Of a stretch of DNA of 64,000 nucleotides, positions 35,617 to 43,525 are shown piece by piece (positions within the stretch are counted from its first letter, which is position 1; each line of letters opens with the position of its first letter). The DNA is taken from NCBI RefSeq assembly GCF_900111245.1, contig NZ_FOGO01000006.1:124001-188000 (forward strand), in the 5' to 3' direction. The position numbers were made by a program, and so were the translations under genes. This DNA is from Streptomyces qinglanensis (lineage in GTDB: Bacteria; Actinomycetota; Actinomycetes; Streptomycetales; Streptomycetaceae). The notes beneath the pieces are model-generated. The model saw nothing but the letters and a program-made list of their open reading frames with translations. It had not been told where the DNA came from and searched no databases.

Positions 35617-36882
35617 TCAGCCGCCCTCCCCGCTTCCGCACGGAGCGTCGCTGCCGGTGGGAGTCGGCGTGGGGGACGGCGACGGGGAGTTCGCCGGACC
35701 GGGCGTCGGCGATCCGGAGTCCTGTGGGCAGCCCGGGGACTCGCCGGAACCGCCTCCCGGCGTCCCGGAGTCGTCCGGATCGGGGGAGCCGGTGGGGCGG
35801 GGGCTCGGGCTGCCGCCGGGCTCCGCACCGCCACCGCCACCGCCCGCGGTGCCCCCGGATCCGGGGGTCCTGCCGCCCGACGTGGCGCCCCCGCCCTCGT
35901 CCTTCCCCTTTCCCTTGTCGTTCTTCCTTCCCTTGTCGTTCTTGCCGCTCTTGTCTCCCGCCGTGCCCGCGCCGCCCGCGCCCGGACTGGCCGGCAGCAC
36001 GCCCTCGCCGTCCGGCACGGCGTGGGTGCCCTTGCGGTAGAAGTCGAACCAGGCGAGGACGGTGCGCAGATAGGCGCCCGAGTGGTTGTAGCTCAGGATC
36101 GCCGCGCGCAGTTGGGCGGAGCTGGTCAGGTCCCGGTCACCGGCGCACAGATAGCGGCCCGCGGCCAGCGCCGCGTCGTGGATGTTGTGCGGGTCCTTCC
36201 TGCCGTCGCCGTTGCCGTCCGCACCCCAGCTCCGCCAGGTCCCGGGGATGAACTGCATGGGGCCGACCGCCCGGTCGAACCGCGTGTCGCCGTCCCAGAC
36301 GCCGCCGTCGGTGTCCGTGATGCGGGCGAACCCGGCCCCGTCCAGGACCGGGCCCAGGATCGGCTTGCGGGTGGTGCCGTCGGACCGCAGATCGCCGCCC
36401 CGCGCCTGCCCGGACTCCACCTTCCCCAGCGCCGCCAGCAGTTCCCAGCGCAGCCCGCATCCGGGGTCCTGGGAGCGCAGCCGCTGCTCGGCGTTCCGGT
36501 AGGCGCGCAGCACGGTCGCCGGTATGCCGGACTCGGCCGCGGCCCTGGCCCGCAGGCCGGGCGTGCGGGCGGACCGGATGCCGTCGGAGCCCGCCAGGGG
36601 CGGGAGTTCCACATGGTAGGAGCCGTCGTCGGCGGCACCCTCCGGATACGGGGTGCCCGTGCGCACCGGCTTCCACGGTTCCCTGGCTTGCGGGGGGCCG
36701 ACCGCGCCGGGCGCCTGTGAGGCCGTCAGCGCGGCGACGGCCAGCGCGGCGAGCGCGGTACCGGCCGCGCGTCGGCGCAGCCGGACGCGCCGGCCGCCGC
36801 CGGGGCGGGCCGCAGCACCCCGGGCGACGGCGGCGGTGTGGCTGCCGCCCCGGCGGGCGCGGGTTCCCTCCTGCTGCATCAT
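35617..36882 (-). CDS. Lytic transglycosylase (MltB/SLT-like), end of the MCE operon
   Basis: A 421-residue predicted exported enzyme that cleaves peptidoglycan glycan strands. An Arg-rich N-terminus precedes a signal or anchor helix at about residues 40-56. The catalytic domain carries E156 in ALGKVESGQ, then VGPMQFIPGTWRSWGADGNGDG and DPHNIHDAALAAGRYLC, as in MltB-like enzymes. The last 110 residues are Lys/Gly/Pro/Ser-rich and disordered, probably lying in the cell wall. GGAGGAG precedes the ATG. It lies 69 bp downstream of the last Mce-associated gene on the same strand. Wall remodelling for the MCE complex is inferred. Confidence 0.82.
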   Translation of the reverse strand: MMQQEGTRARRGGSHTAAVARGAAARPGGGRRVRLRRRAAGTALAALAVAALTASQAPGAVGPPQAREPWKPVRTGTPYPEGAADDGSYHVELPPLAGSDGIRSARTPGLRARAAAESGIPATVLRAYRNAEQRLRSQDPGCGLRWELLAALGKVESGQARGGDLRSDGTTRKPILGPVLDGAGFARITDTDGGVWDGDTRFDRAVGPMQFIPGTWRSWGADGNGDGRKDPHNIHDAALAAGRYLCAGDRDLTSSAQLRAAILSYNHSGAYLRTVLAWFDFYRKGTHAVPDGEGVLPASPGAGGAGTAGDKSGKNDKGRKNDKGKGKDEGGGATSGGRTPGSGGTAGGGGGGAEPGGSPSPRPTGSPDPDDSGTPGGGSGESPGCPQDSGSPTPGPANSPSPSPTPTPTGSDAPCGSGEGG

Positions 36883-36951
36883 CTGCTCGCTCTCCTCCCG
36901 GTGCGTGTCGCCGTTGCGGGGCGGGGCGGTCCGGGCCGGGCCCGGAGCCGG

Positions 36952-37938
36952 TCAGTCGAGGGTGTCGATGGCGGTGATCCGCCACGCGCCGTCCTCGCGC
37001 ACGGCGTTGACGGCGAGCATGGCGCCCGCGTAGGTGGCGTTTCCGTCCTCGGCCTGGGACTCGTCCTCGGATTCGCCCTTGGATTCGTCCTCGGATTCGC
37101 CGTCGGATTCGCCGTCGGAGCCGGACTTCCCGGAGCCGGACTGCTTCGGCGCGGTCCCCGCGGTGCGGGCGCTGTGCTGGTCGGCGAAGAGGAGCACCCT
37201 GGCGCGGTCGCCCTCCAGTTCGGTGACGGCGCTGTCGGTGACCGTCGTCGTCAGGACCAGCTTCTGCGCCCGGTCCTGCGCCCGGACGCGGGCGAGGAGC
37301 GCGCGGTGCTGTTCGACAGCACGCCCGGTCAGCAGCCGGTCGGCCGCGCGCTCGTTCTGCTCGGGATGCGCGTGGTCGTAGGAGAAGAGTGCGTTGACCG
37401 CGCTGGTGACCTCGCCCTTGACCTCGCTGGTGCGGGCCGCGTCGGCGAGGGCTGCGTTGTGGGCCGAGGCGGTGTTCCGCAGTTCTCGGGCCTCGGTCGC
37501 CGCCCAGCCCGCGAAGCCGCCGAAAGCGAGCGTCAACACCGCGCAGACAGCCGGAAGCCCACGGGGAGCCCTGGCGAGCCGCGGGAGCACCGCGCCGCGG
37601 AACCGCCCGCGCGGGGTGCCCTTCCCCTCCGCGCTGTCGGAGGCGGCCGCGGCACCCGACGGTCCGGTCCGCGGTCCGCGCGCGGGCCGGACGGAGGCGC
37701 GGGCGGCGGAACCGCTCCCGGCCCCGGCACCGCCCGGCTTCCGGCCGGACCTCGCAGCGGTCCGCACGCGGGTCGTGGCACCGACCCCGGCGCCGGGCTG
37801 GTCGCCGCCGGTGCCGCGGTCCGGCGCGGCCGTCGTTCCGGTCCGCCCGGCGGCAGCGGAGCCGGAGCGCTCCGGCTCGGGGCGCGGCCGGGCCCCGAGC
37901 CGGCGCCGGCGGTTGACGAGGTGGCGGGTGGTCGACAT
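36952..37938 (-). CDS. Mce-associated membrane protein, type B'
   Basis: A 328-residue protein with a long basic Arg/Pro/Gly-rich cytoplasmic N-terminus of about 140 residues and one transmembrane helix (LPAVCAVLTLAFGGFAGWA). An extracellular domain related to Mce-associated (Mas) proteins runs from NAALADAARTSEVKGEV to DGAWRITAIDTLD. It contains a 35-residue insertion of Ser/Glu/Asp repeats not found in the related type B protein at 38611. Such proteins are thought to stabilise MCE complexes at the membrane. It is the fourth of four tandem mas genes. Confidence 0.75.
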   Translation of the reverse strand: MSTTRHLVNRRRRLGARPRPEPERSGSAAAGRTGTTAAPDRGTGGDQPGAGVGATTRVRTAARSGRKPGGAGAGSGSAARASVRPARGPRTGPSGAAAASDSAEGKGTPRGRFRGAVLPRLARAPRGLPAVCAVLTLAFGGFAGWAATEARELRNTASAHNAALADAARTSEVKGEVTSAVNALFSYDHAHPEQNERAADRLLTGRAVEQHRALLARVRAQDRAQKLVLTTTVTDSAVTELEGDRARVLLFADQHSARTAGTAPKQSGSGKSGSDGESDGESEDESKGESEDESQAEDGNATYAGAMLAVNAVREDGAWRITAIDTLD

Positions 37939-37958
37939 GGGTTTCCTCCGGCTCTGGG

Positions 37959-38543
37959 TCAGTCGCGCTCGTCCGGCTCGGCGGCGGTGTAGCCGACCGG
38001 CACCTGTTCGAGGGCGCTGAGCTTCCACCCCTCGCCGGTGCGGGTGAGTTCGCCCCGCATCCGGGTCTGCTTGGTGGCGGGCTTCTCGTCGGGGGCCTTG
38101 ACCGTGGTGCGGACGGCGATGAGCATTCCGGCCCGGCCCGCGCGCTCGTCCAGCTCCGCCACGGCGCTGGAGAGGATGCGGGCCGAGGTGACGGTCCTGG
38201 CCTCGCGGATCTGCTTCTCGAACTCCTCGCGGCCCTTCTTGAGCTGGCCGCGCAGCGCGCCGGTGGTCGACCGCTCCCAGGAGTCCAGCCCGCTCTCCAG
38301 CTTGCGGTGATCGAGCGTGTTGAGGTTCTGCACCGCCTGTTCGCCCGCCGCGCGCACCTCGTCGCGCGTGGCGGCGTAGTCGAGCGTGTCGTCGTGCGCG
38401 GCGCTGTACCAGGAGAAGCCCGTCCAGGCCGCGCAGCACAGCGCCGCCACCAGCAGGCCCACTGCCGCCACCCGCACCGGCCCGCCCGCCGGGGACCACC
38501 GGGTGCGCCGACCCTCCCTCTCCGCCCGTGTCGCCTCTGCCAC
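37959..38543 (-). CDS. Mce-associated membrane protein, type A'
   Basis: A 194-residue protein with a charged N-terminus, one transmembrane helix (VRVAAVGLLVAALCCAAW) and an extracellular domain that resembles the product at 39203. Both share the D-x-Y-x3-R-x-E/R start and the end pattern RMR(G/A)-x-L-x-R-T-x-x-GWKL. GTG at 38543 is chosen because GAGAGG lies just before it; the frame is open farther upstream but overlaps the preceding gene. It probably supports the MCE transporter at the membrane. Confidence 0.75.
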   Translation of the reverse strand: MAEATRAEREGRRTRWSPAGGPVRVAAVGLLVAALCCAAWTGFSWYSAAHDDTLDYAATRDEVRAAGEQAVQNLNTLDHRKLESGLDSWERSTTGALRGQLKKGREEFEKQIREARTVTSARILSSAVAELDERAGRAGMLIAVRTTVKAPDEKPATKQTRMRGELTRTGEGWKLSALEQVPVGYTAAEPDERD

Positions 38544-38610
38544 GTCCCGCCTCTCTTCCCTCTTCCCGTGTCCCTGCTGCCGCGGGCCTCCGCGGCTTCG
38601 CTGCCCGGTC

Positions 38611-39201
38611 TCAGCGCGCCGTGATGCCGACGATCCGCCAGTCGCCGTGCTGCCGCCGGGCCGTGACGGAGAGCTGGGCGCCGGCGTGCGCCGGGTCGCG
38701 GCCCGCGCGGTGCGTGGTCTGGTCGAGGAAGACGAGGAGGTGGGCGCGGTCACCGTGCAGCCGGGTCACCCCCACGCTCACCACCCGGGTGGCAAGGGTC
38801 AGCTTCTGCTTTCCCGCGCGCTTTCTGACCTGGCCGAACAGCGACTCGTACTGCCGCGCCGCCTTCCCCGCCAGCACCTCGTCGGCCGCCTTCTCCGTTC
38901 CCGGCAGGCCCTCGGGGGTGTAGGAGAAGATCCGTGCCAGTGCGTCCTGGACCTCTCCGGAGACCCTGCTGGTCGCCGCCTGGTCGGTGAGGGCCGCGTT
39001 CCGCGCTGCCGGACCGCCCGTCAGCCCGGCCGCCCGCACCAGGAATCCGGTCCCTGCGGTGAGTGCCGCCACGAACGCCACCAGCGCGCACCAGCGGGCC
39101 CGGCGCCGGGTCAGCAGGTCCGGCAGCCAGGCGGCTGCCCTGCGTGCGGGCGTCCGGCGTCCGGCACCGGCGCTCTCCTCCGTTCCACGTCTCCGGCGCA
39201 C
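38611..39201 (-). CDS. Mce-associated membrane protein, type B
   Basis: A 196-residue protein with an Arg-rich N-terminus, one transmembrane helix (WCALVAFVAALTAGTGFLV) and an extracellular domain similar to that of the product at 36952. The shared landmarks are NAAL(T/A)D, EVQDAL/EVTSAV, F-S-Y and a closing DWRIVGIT/AWRITAID. It starts at GTG, with GGAGGAG at suitable distance. The start is 1 bp from the stop of the preceding mas gene, so translation is likely coupled. Confidence 0.75.
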   Translation of the reverse strand: MRRRRGTEESAGAGRRTPARRAAAWLPDLLTRRRARWCALVAFVAALTAGTGFLVRAAGLTGGPAARNAALTDQAATSRVSGEVQDALARIFSYTPEGLPGTEKAADEVLAGKAARQYESLFGQVRKRAGKQKLTLATRVVSVGVTRLHGDRAHLLVFLDQTTHRAGRDPAHAGAQLSVTARRQHGDWRIVGITAR

Positions 39202-39202
39202 C

Positions 39203-39949
39203 TCAGCTCTCCTCCCCTACCGCGACCGGTGTCACCGAGGTGAGCTTCCAGCCCTGTTCCGTGCGTTCGAGCCCCGCCCGCATGCGTTTGCGGTCCGTCG
39301 CGGGAGTGCCGGAGCGGGTGGCGGTGCGGATCCGCAGGGTCGCGATGAGCGTCGCGGTACCCGCCGTGTCGTCCAGACCGGTCAGAGCCGCGTCGGTGAC
39401 CTCGGCCCGGACCGTGCCGCCGCGCTCCCGCAGGGTCTTCGCGCTCTTCTTCTCCGAGCGGCGGAGCTCGTCGCGCAGGGGGCCGGTGGCGGCCCGGCGC
39501 CACTCGCGCAGATCGGCCTCGACATGTGCGGCGTCGACGGAGTTGAGGGTGGCCAGGTGGGCGCGGCCGGCTGCCAGGGCCCGATCGCGGGCCCTGGAGT
39601 AGGCGAGGTCGTCGTCGGTGTCCGCCCGCCAGTAGATCCACCCGGAGATGGCGCAGAAGAGCAGCGCCGCGACCAGCAGCGCGGCCGGCCAGACCGGCCG
39701 CTGCCCGGCGGGACCGAGCGGCTGGGCCGCCTCCCCGGCCGCGTCCGGAGCCGCAGCCGGGGTCGCCGTCGAAGCCGCCTCCGCGCCGCGGGCAGGCTCC
39801 TCCTCGGCGCTGCGCGCCGCTTCGCCGCCGGACTCCTCCTCGGGCATGGACTGCGTCCCGGTGGCAGGCTCCTCCCGGCCGCCGGTCTCCTTCTCGGGGC
39901 CCGGCTCCGTCCGGGGGGTGGGCTCCCGTCCGCTCACCTCGGTCGTCAT
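39203..39949 (-). CDS. Mce-associated membrane protein, type A
   Basis: A 248-residue protein. The first 85 residues are acidic and Glu/Ala/Pro-rich (cytoplasmic, probably disordered), followed by one transmembrane helix (ALLVAALLFCAISGWIYW). The extracellular domain of about 140 residues starts DDDLAYSRARDRAL and ends RTEQGWKLTSVTPV. Its ATG overlaps the mceF stop, placing it inside the MCE operon. It is the likely paralogue of the 37959 product. Membership of the Mce-associated family is inferred from position, topology and this paralogy. Confidence 0.75.
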   Translation of the reverse strand: MTTEVSGREPTPRTEPGPEKETGGREEPATGTQSMPEEESGGEAARSAEEEPARGAEAASTATPAAAPDAAGEAAQPLGPAGQRPVWPAALLVAALLFCAISGWIYWRADTDDDLAYSRARDRALAAGRAHLATLNSVDAAHVEADLREWRRAATGPLRDELRRSEKKSAKTLRERGGTVRAEVTDAALTGLDDTAGTATLIATLRIRTATRSGTPATDRKRMRAGLERTEQGWKLTSVTPVAVGEES

Positions 39950-41178
39950 CGCTCCTCCTTCAGCCCGAGCAGTCCGGCCATGTCGCGGGGTCCCGGGTCG
40001 CCCTCCCCGACGGGTGCGGTGGCCGAGCCGGCGGCGTACGCGCCGGGACGGGCCGGTTCGGGCAGCGGCCCTCCGGTGGGTGCGTTGGCCGAGCCCCGGA
40101 CGTTCTTGCCGCTGGAGGGCGGTGAGGCGCAGTGGGCACGGTCGTTGAGGGGCGGCGCCTTCCCCGTCTCCAGGCCGCTCCGGTAGGGGGTGTCGCCGTA
40201 GCCCGCCGTGCACGGCAGCGGGTCGAAGAAGGCGAGGGCCATGCTGAAGGACGCGCCGTCGCGGGTGACGGCCGTGGATCCCGCGGCCGCCACCCGGGGC
40301 AGCTCGACGAGGAGTTCCTCCAGGCCGCGCGCCCGGGTGACGGTCAGTTCGGCGGTGGTGGTGAGATTGGCGAGCAGCACGCTGAGGCTGGGGTCGAGGT
40401 CCCGCAGCAGGCCGGTCACCTGGGTGGCGGCACCCGGCGTGGCGGTGATGAGGCGGCGCAGGTCGGGGTCGGACTTCTTGAGCTGTCCGAGCAGTTCCTC
40501 GGCGCCGTCGGCGAACGCGCGCAGGGCGCGGCCCTCCTCGCGCTGGGTGCGCAGCACGGTCGCGGAGTCGACGATGAGTCCGGTGGTCTCGGGCGCCGCG
40601 GCGTCGGCGGCGTCCAGGAACTCGCTGCCGGTGTCGAGCAGGACCTCCAGGTCGTCGCCCCGCCCCTCGAAGGTCTCGCCCAGTTCGTCGACGACGGTGC
40701 GCAGGGAGCTGCGCGGCAGGGCGGCGACCAGGTTGTCCACGCTGGCCAGCACCTTGGTGGGAGGTGCGGGGACGGTCGTGTCGGGCTGCCCGATGACGGA
40801 CCCCTCGCGCAGGAAGGGTCCCTTGTCCGTGTCGGGCCGCAGGTCGAGGTACTGCTCCCCGACCGCGGAGAGGTTGGCGACATGGGCCGTGAGTCCGGCG
40901 GGGATCCGCGGAGCCGATTTCCTGATCTTCAGTTCGGCGGAGACCCCGCTGTCGGTCAGATCGAGGTCGCCCACCCGGCCGACGGAGACCCCGCGGTAGG
41001 TGACGTCGGCGTGCTCGTAGAGGCCACCGGTGCGGGCGAGTTCGACGCGGACGGTGAAGTAGTCGCGGAGGCCCACGTACCGGCCCACGTCCGCGTAGCG
41101 CACTCCGATGACGCCGAGGACGAGCACGGCGAGCGCCAGGAAGGCGATGTTCTTCAGGACGGTGGCGCGGGTCAGCAT
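39946..41178 (-). CDS. mceF: MCE-family substrate-binding protein MceF
   Basis: A 410-residue exported protein, last of six MCE-domain genes. An N-terminal anchor helix (IAFLALAVLVLGVIGV) precedes the MCE domain at about residues 40-120, with the characteristic YRGVSVGRVGDL segment and SAVGEQYLDL. A long helical region that builds the needle or tunnel follows. The C-terminus is Pro/Gly-rich and has two cysteines (LPCTAGYG and AHCASP). Start and stop overlap the neighbours. Together MceA-F form the periplasmic conduit of a lipid or sterol importer. Confidence 0.88.
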   Translation of the reverse strand: MLTRATVLKNIAFLALAVLVLGVIGVRYADVGRYVGLRDYFTVRVELARTGGLYEHADVTYRGVSVGRVGDLDLTDSGVSAELKIRKSAPRIPAGLTAHVANLSAVGEQYLDLRPDTDKGPFLREGSVIGQPDTTVPAPPTKVLASVDNLVAALPRSSLRTVVDELGETFEGRGDDLEVLLDTGSEFLDAADAAAPETTGLIVDSATVLRTQREEGRALRAFADGAEELLGQLKKSDPDLRRLITATPGAATQVTGLLRDLDPSLSVLLANLTTTAELTVTRARGLEELLVELPRVAAAGSTAVTRDGASFSMALAFFDPLPCTAGYGDTPYRSGLETGKAPPLNDRAHCASPPSSGKNVRGSANAPTGGPLPEPARPGAYAAGSATAPVGEGDPGPRDMAGLLGLKEER

Positions 41179-42365
41179 CAGCCCTCACTCCCGGTGGCGG
41201 TGACGGCGGGGAGCGGGAGCGGCGCCGCGCCGCCGCTCCCGGGGGCGCCCGGGTCCTGCGGGATCGGCTCCTCCTCCAGTGGCGGGGTCAGCGTGGTGCC
41301 GGGCGGCGCCGTCACGTCCAGATACAGGTTGAGGTAGTCGCCCTTGACGCCGCGCAGCACCTCGTCGGTGAACGGGTAGGTGAACAGCACCTGGAGGGAG
41401 TCGGGCAGGTCCTGGCCGGATTCGGCGAGGCGGCGCAGGGTCGGCGCGAGCGCTGTGAGGTCGGCGACGATGTCGTCCTTGCTGCGGTCCACGGTGTCCA
41501 CGGCGACCTCGGAGAGGGTGTCGAGGGAGCGGAGCATCGTCATGAGCTGGCCCCGCTGGTCCTCCAGGGTGGTCAGTCCCGGGCTGACGTCGGTCAGCAC
41601 GGTGCTGATGCTCTTCTTCCGGGCGGCGAGGGTCGCGGAGAGCCGGTTGACGCCGTCCAGGGCCCGGGTGATGTCGCCCTTGTGCCGGTCGAGGTTCCCC
41701 ACCAGCTTGTCGACGCGGCCGAGCACGGATCTGACCTCCTCCTCGTTGCCATCCAGGGCCTTGTTCAGCTCGGTGGTGATGGTCTTGAGCTGGTTGACGC
41801 CGCCACCGTTGAGCAGCATCGACAGCGCGCCGAGGACCTCTTCGACCTCGGGGTTGCGGTTGGTGCGGGAGAGCGGGATGCGGGTGTCCCGGCCGGAGCC
41901 GTGCGCGGCGGCCGGGCGGGCTGCCGAGGGGGCTGCGGTGGCCTTCTCCTTCGGCGGGGCGAGGAGCTGTACGTACTTCTCGCCGAGCAGGCTGGACTGC
42001 TCGATGCGCGCGTAGGGCGTGCGGGGGAGCTGGACGTCGCCGTCGACGCGCATGGTGACCTCGGCCGTCCAGCCCTTTCCGGAGAGGGAGATGTCGGTGA
42101 CCTTCCCTACGGTGACGTCGTTGACCTTCACCGCGGACTGCGGGACCAGGCTGAGCACGTCGCCGAACTCGGCGGTCACCTCGTAGGGGTGGTCGCCCAG
42201 GTCGGCGCCGCCGGGCAGCGGCAGGTCCTCGATCCCGGTGAAGCGCGGCAGGTCGGCCCCGCCGCCCAGCAGCGTGAGGCCGAGGGCCGCGGCGACGGCG
42301 GCCGCGGTGACGCCGGTGCCGACGCGGGCGGCCCGGGAGCCGGGCCTGCCGCGGACAGGGCTCAT
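41178..42365 (-). CDS. mceE: MCE-family protein MceE, lacking the usual lipobox cysteine
   Basis: A 395-residue MCE protein. By position it is the mceE gene, normally encoding a lipoprotein. Here the N-terminal hydrophobic segment ends in LGLTLLGGGADLP, with no cysteine, and the rest of the protein also has none. It is therefore probably held by an uncleaved anchor helix. The MCE domain (about residues 60-135) includes VKVNDVTVGKVTDI and SSLLGEKYVQL. A long coiled/helical region and a Pro-rich tail follow. The start overlaps the mceD stop. Role as part of the lipid-import conduit is inferred from the operon. Confidence 0.85.
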   Translation of the reverse strand: MSPVRGRPGSRAARVGTGVTAAAVAAALGLTLLGGGADLPRFTGIEDLPLPGGADLGDHPYEVTAEFGDVLSLVPQSAVKVNDVTVGKVTDISLSGKGWTAEVTMRVDGDVQLPRTPYARIEQSSLLGEKYVQLLAPPKEKATAAPSAARPAAAHGSGRDTRIPLSRTNRNPEVEEVLGALSMLLNGGGVNQLKTITTELNKALDGNEEEVRSVLGRVDKLVGNLDRHKGDITRALDGVNRLSATLAARKKSISTVLTDVSPGLTTLEDQRGQLMTMLRSLDTLSEVAVDTVDRSKDDIVADLTALAPTLRRLAESGQDLPDSLQVLFTYPFTDEVLRGVKGDYLNLYLDVTAPPGTTLTPPLEEEPIPQDPGAPGSGGAAPLPLPAVTATGSEG

Positions 42366-43525
42366 TCGTCGGCCTCCTCTCCGGCGGTGTCCCGCCGTTC
42401 ACCGTCCGGGGTGCCGTAGACGGTGCCGGTCGGTGGCAATGGCACGGCGGGCAGTGCCTTGCGCTCCTCGGGGGTGACGGGCACCAGTCCGGCGGTGCCG
42501 CCGGAGGCCGCACCGGCGGCCGGGGTGAGGGGGCCGCCGGCGCTGATCTCGTTGATGTCGGCGCGGTTGTCGAGGGTGCCCCGGCGGGGGTTGTAGGCCC
42601 GTAGGAAGTTGCCGGCGGCCAGCGGCGCGGTGTCGAGGGCCTCGGCGAGGGAGGCGCGCTGCTCGACGAGGGTGCGGGTGATCGGCGCCAGCTTCGTGAC
42701 GTTCTTCTTCAGATCGCCGCGGTTGTCCTTGATGAACTTCTTCACCTTGCCCAGTGCCGTGCCGAGTTGGGACAGCGCCCGGGCGAGGTTCTCCTTGTCC
42801 TCGGCGAGGAAGGTGGTGACGTCGCCCAACTGGCGCTCCGCCTCGCGCACCCGCTTGTCGTTGCGCTTGAGCATGGAGGTGAAGGACTTCAGGTAGCCGA
42901 CGGTGCTGAAGAGGTCGCCGCTGTTCCCGTCGAGCGTCTTGGCGGCCTTGCCGAACTCCTCGACGGACTTGCCGAGCGCCTTCCCGTTGCCGTCCAGGTT
43001 CTCGGCGCCCACGGTGAGGAGGTCGGAGAGCGCGCCGTCGGAGTTGGCGCCGTCGGGGCCGAGCGCGTCGCTGAGTTCGGTGATGCTCGCGTACAGCTCG
43101 TCGACCTCCAGCGGTACGGAGTTGCGGCCCGAGGGCAGGACCGCGGCGTCCGCGAGCCGGGGCCCCTTCGTGTAGGCGGGGGTGAGCTGCACGTAGCGGT
43201 CGGAGACGAGGCTGGGTGCGATGACGACGGCGCGCGCGTCGGCGGGCACCGTGACGCCCTCGTCCACCAGGAGGGTGACCTCCACTCGCTTTCCGTGCGG
43301 CTCGACCGCCTCCACCCGGCCGACGCGTACGCCCAGGATCCGCAGGTCGGACCCCTCGTAGACGCCCACGGCCCGGTCGAACCAGGCGGTGACGCGCATG
43401 CCGTGCGAACCGCCGAGCACGGTCGCTCCGCCGGCCGCGGCGCCGAGCAGCAGGGTCAGGACGGTTCCCAGTACGAGCGTGCGGGCCCGCAGCGGGCTGC
43501 GGCCGCCGGTGGTGATCGCGCGCAT
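42362..43525 (-). CDS. mceD: MCE-family protein MceD
   Basis: A 387-residue exported MCE protein. An N-terminal anchor helix (TLVLGTVLTLLLGAAAGGATV) precedes the MCE domain at about residues 40-115 (GSDLRILGVRVGRVEAV, LVSDRYVQLTP). A long alpha-helical stretch and a Pro/Gly-rich tail follow. The ATG at 43525 overlaps the mceC stop; the frame is open farther upstream only within mceC. Fourth of the six tandem MCE genes. Confidence 0.88.
   Translation of the reverse strand: MRAITTGGRSPLRARTLVLGTVLTLLLGAAAGGATVLGGSHGMRVTAWFDRAVGVYEGSDLRILGVRVGRVEAVEPHGKRVEVTLLVDEGVTVPADARAVVIAPSLVSDRYVQLTPAYTKGPRLADAAVLPSGRNSVPLEVDELYASITELSDALGPDGANSDGALSDLLTVGAENLDGNGKALGKSVEEFGKAAKTLDGNSGDLFSTVGYLKSFTSMLKRNDKRVREAERQLGDVTTFLAEDKENLARALSQLGTALGKVKKFIKDNRGDLKKNVTKLAPITRTLVEQRASLAEALDTAPLAAGNFLRAYNPRRGTLDNRADINEISAGGPLTPAAGAASGGTAGLVPVTPEERKALPAVPLPPTGTVYGTPDGERRDTAGEEADE

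Noticed and set aside
37040..37140. Repeated GGATTCGTCCTC-like units
   Set aside because: They lie within a gene and encode the Ser/Glu/Asp-rich insertion of a Mce-associated protein. They are not a separate repeat element or CRISPR.
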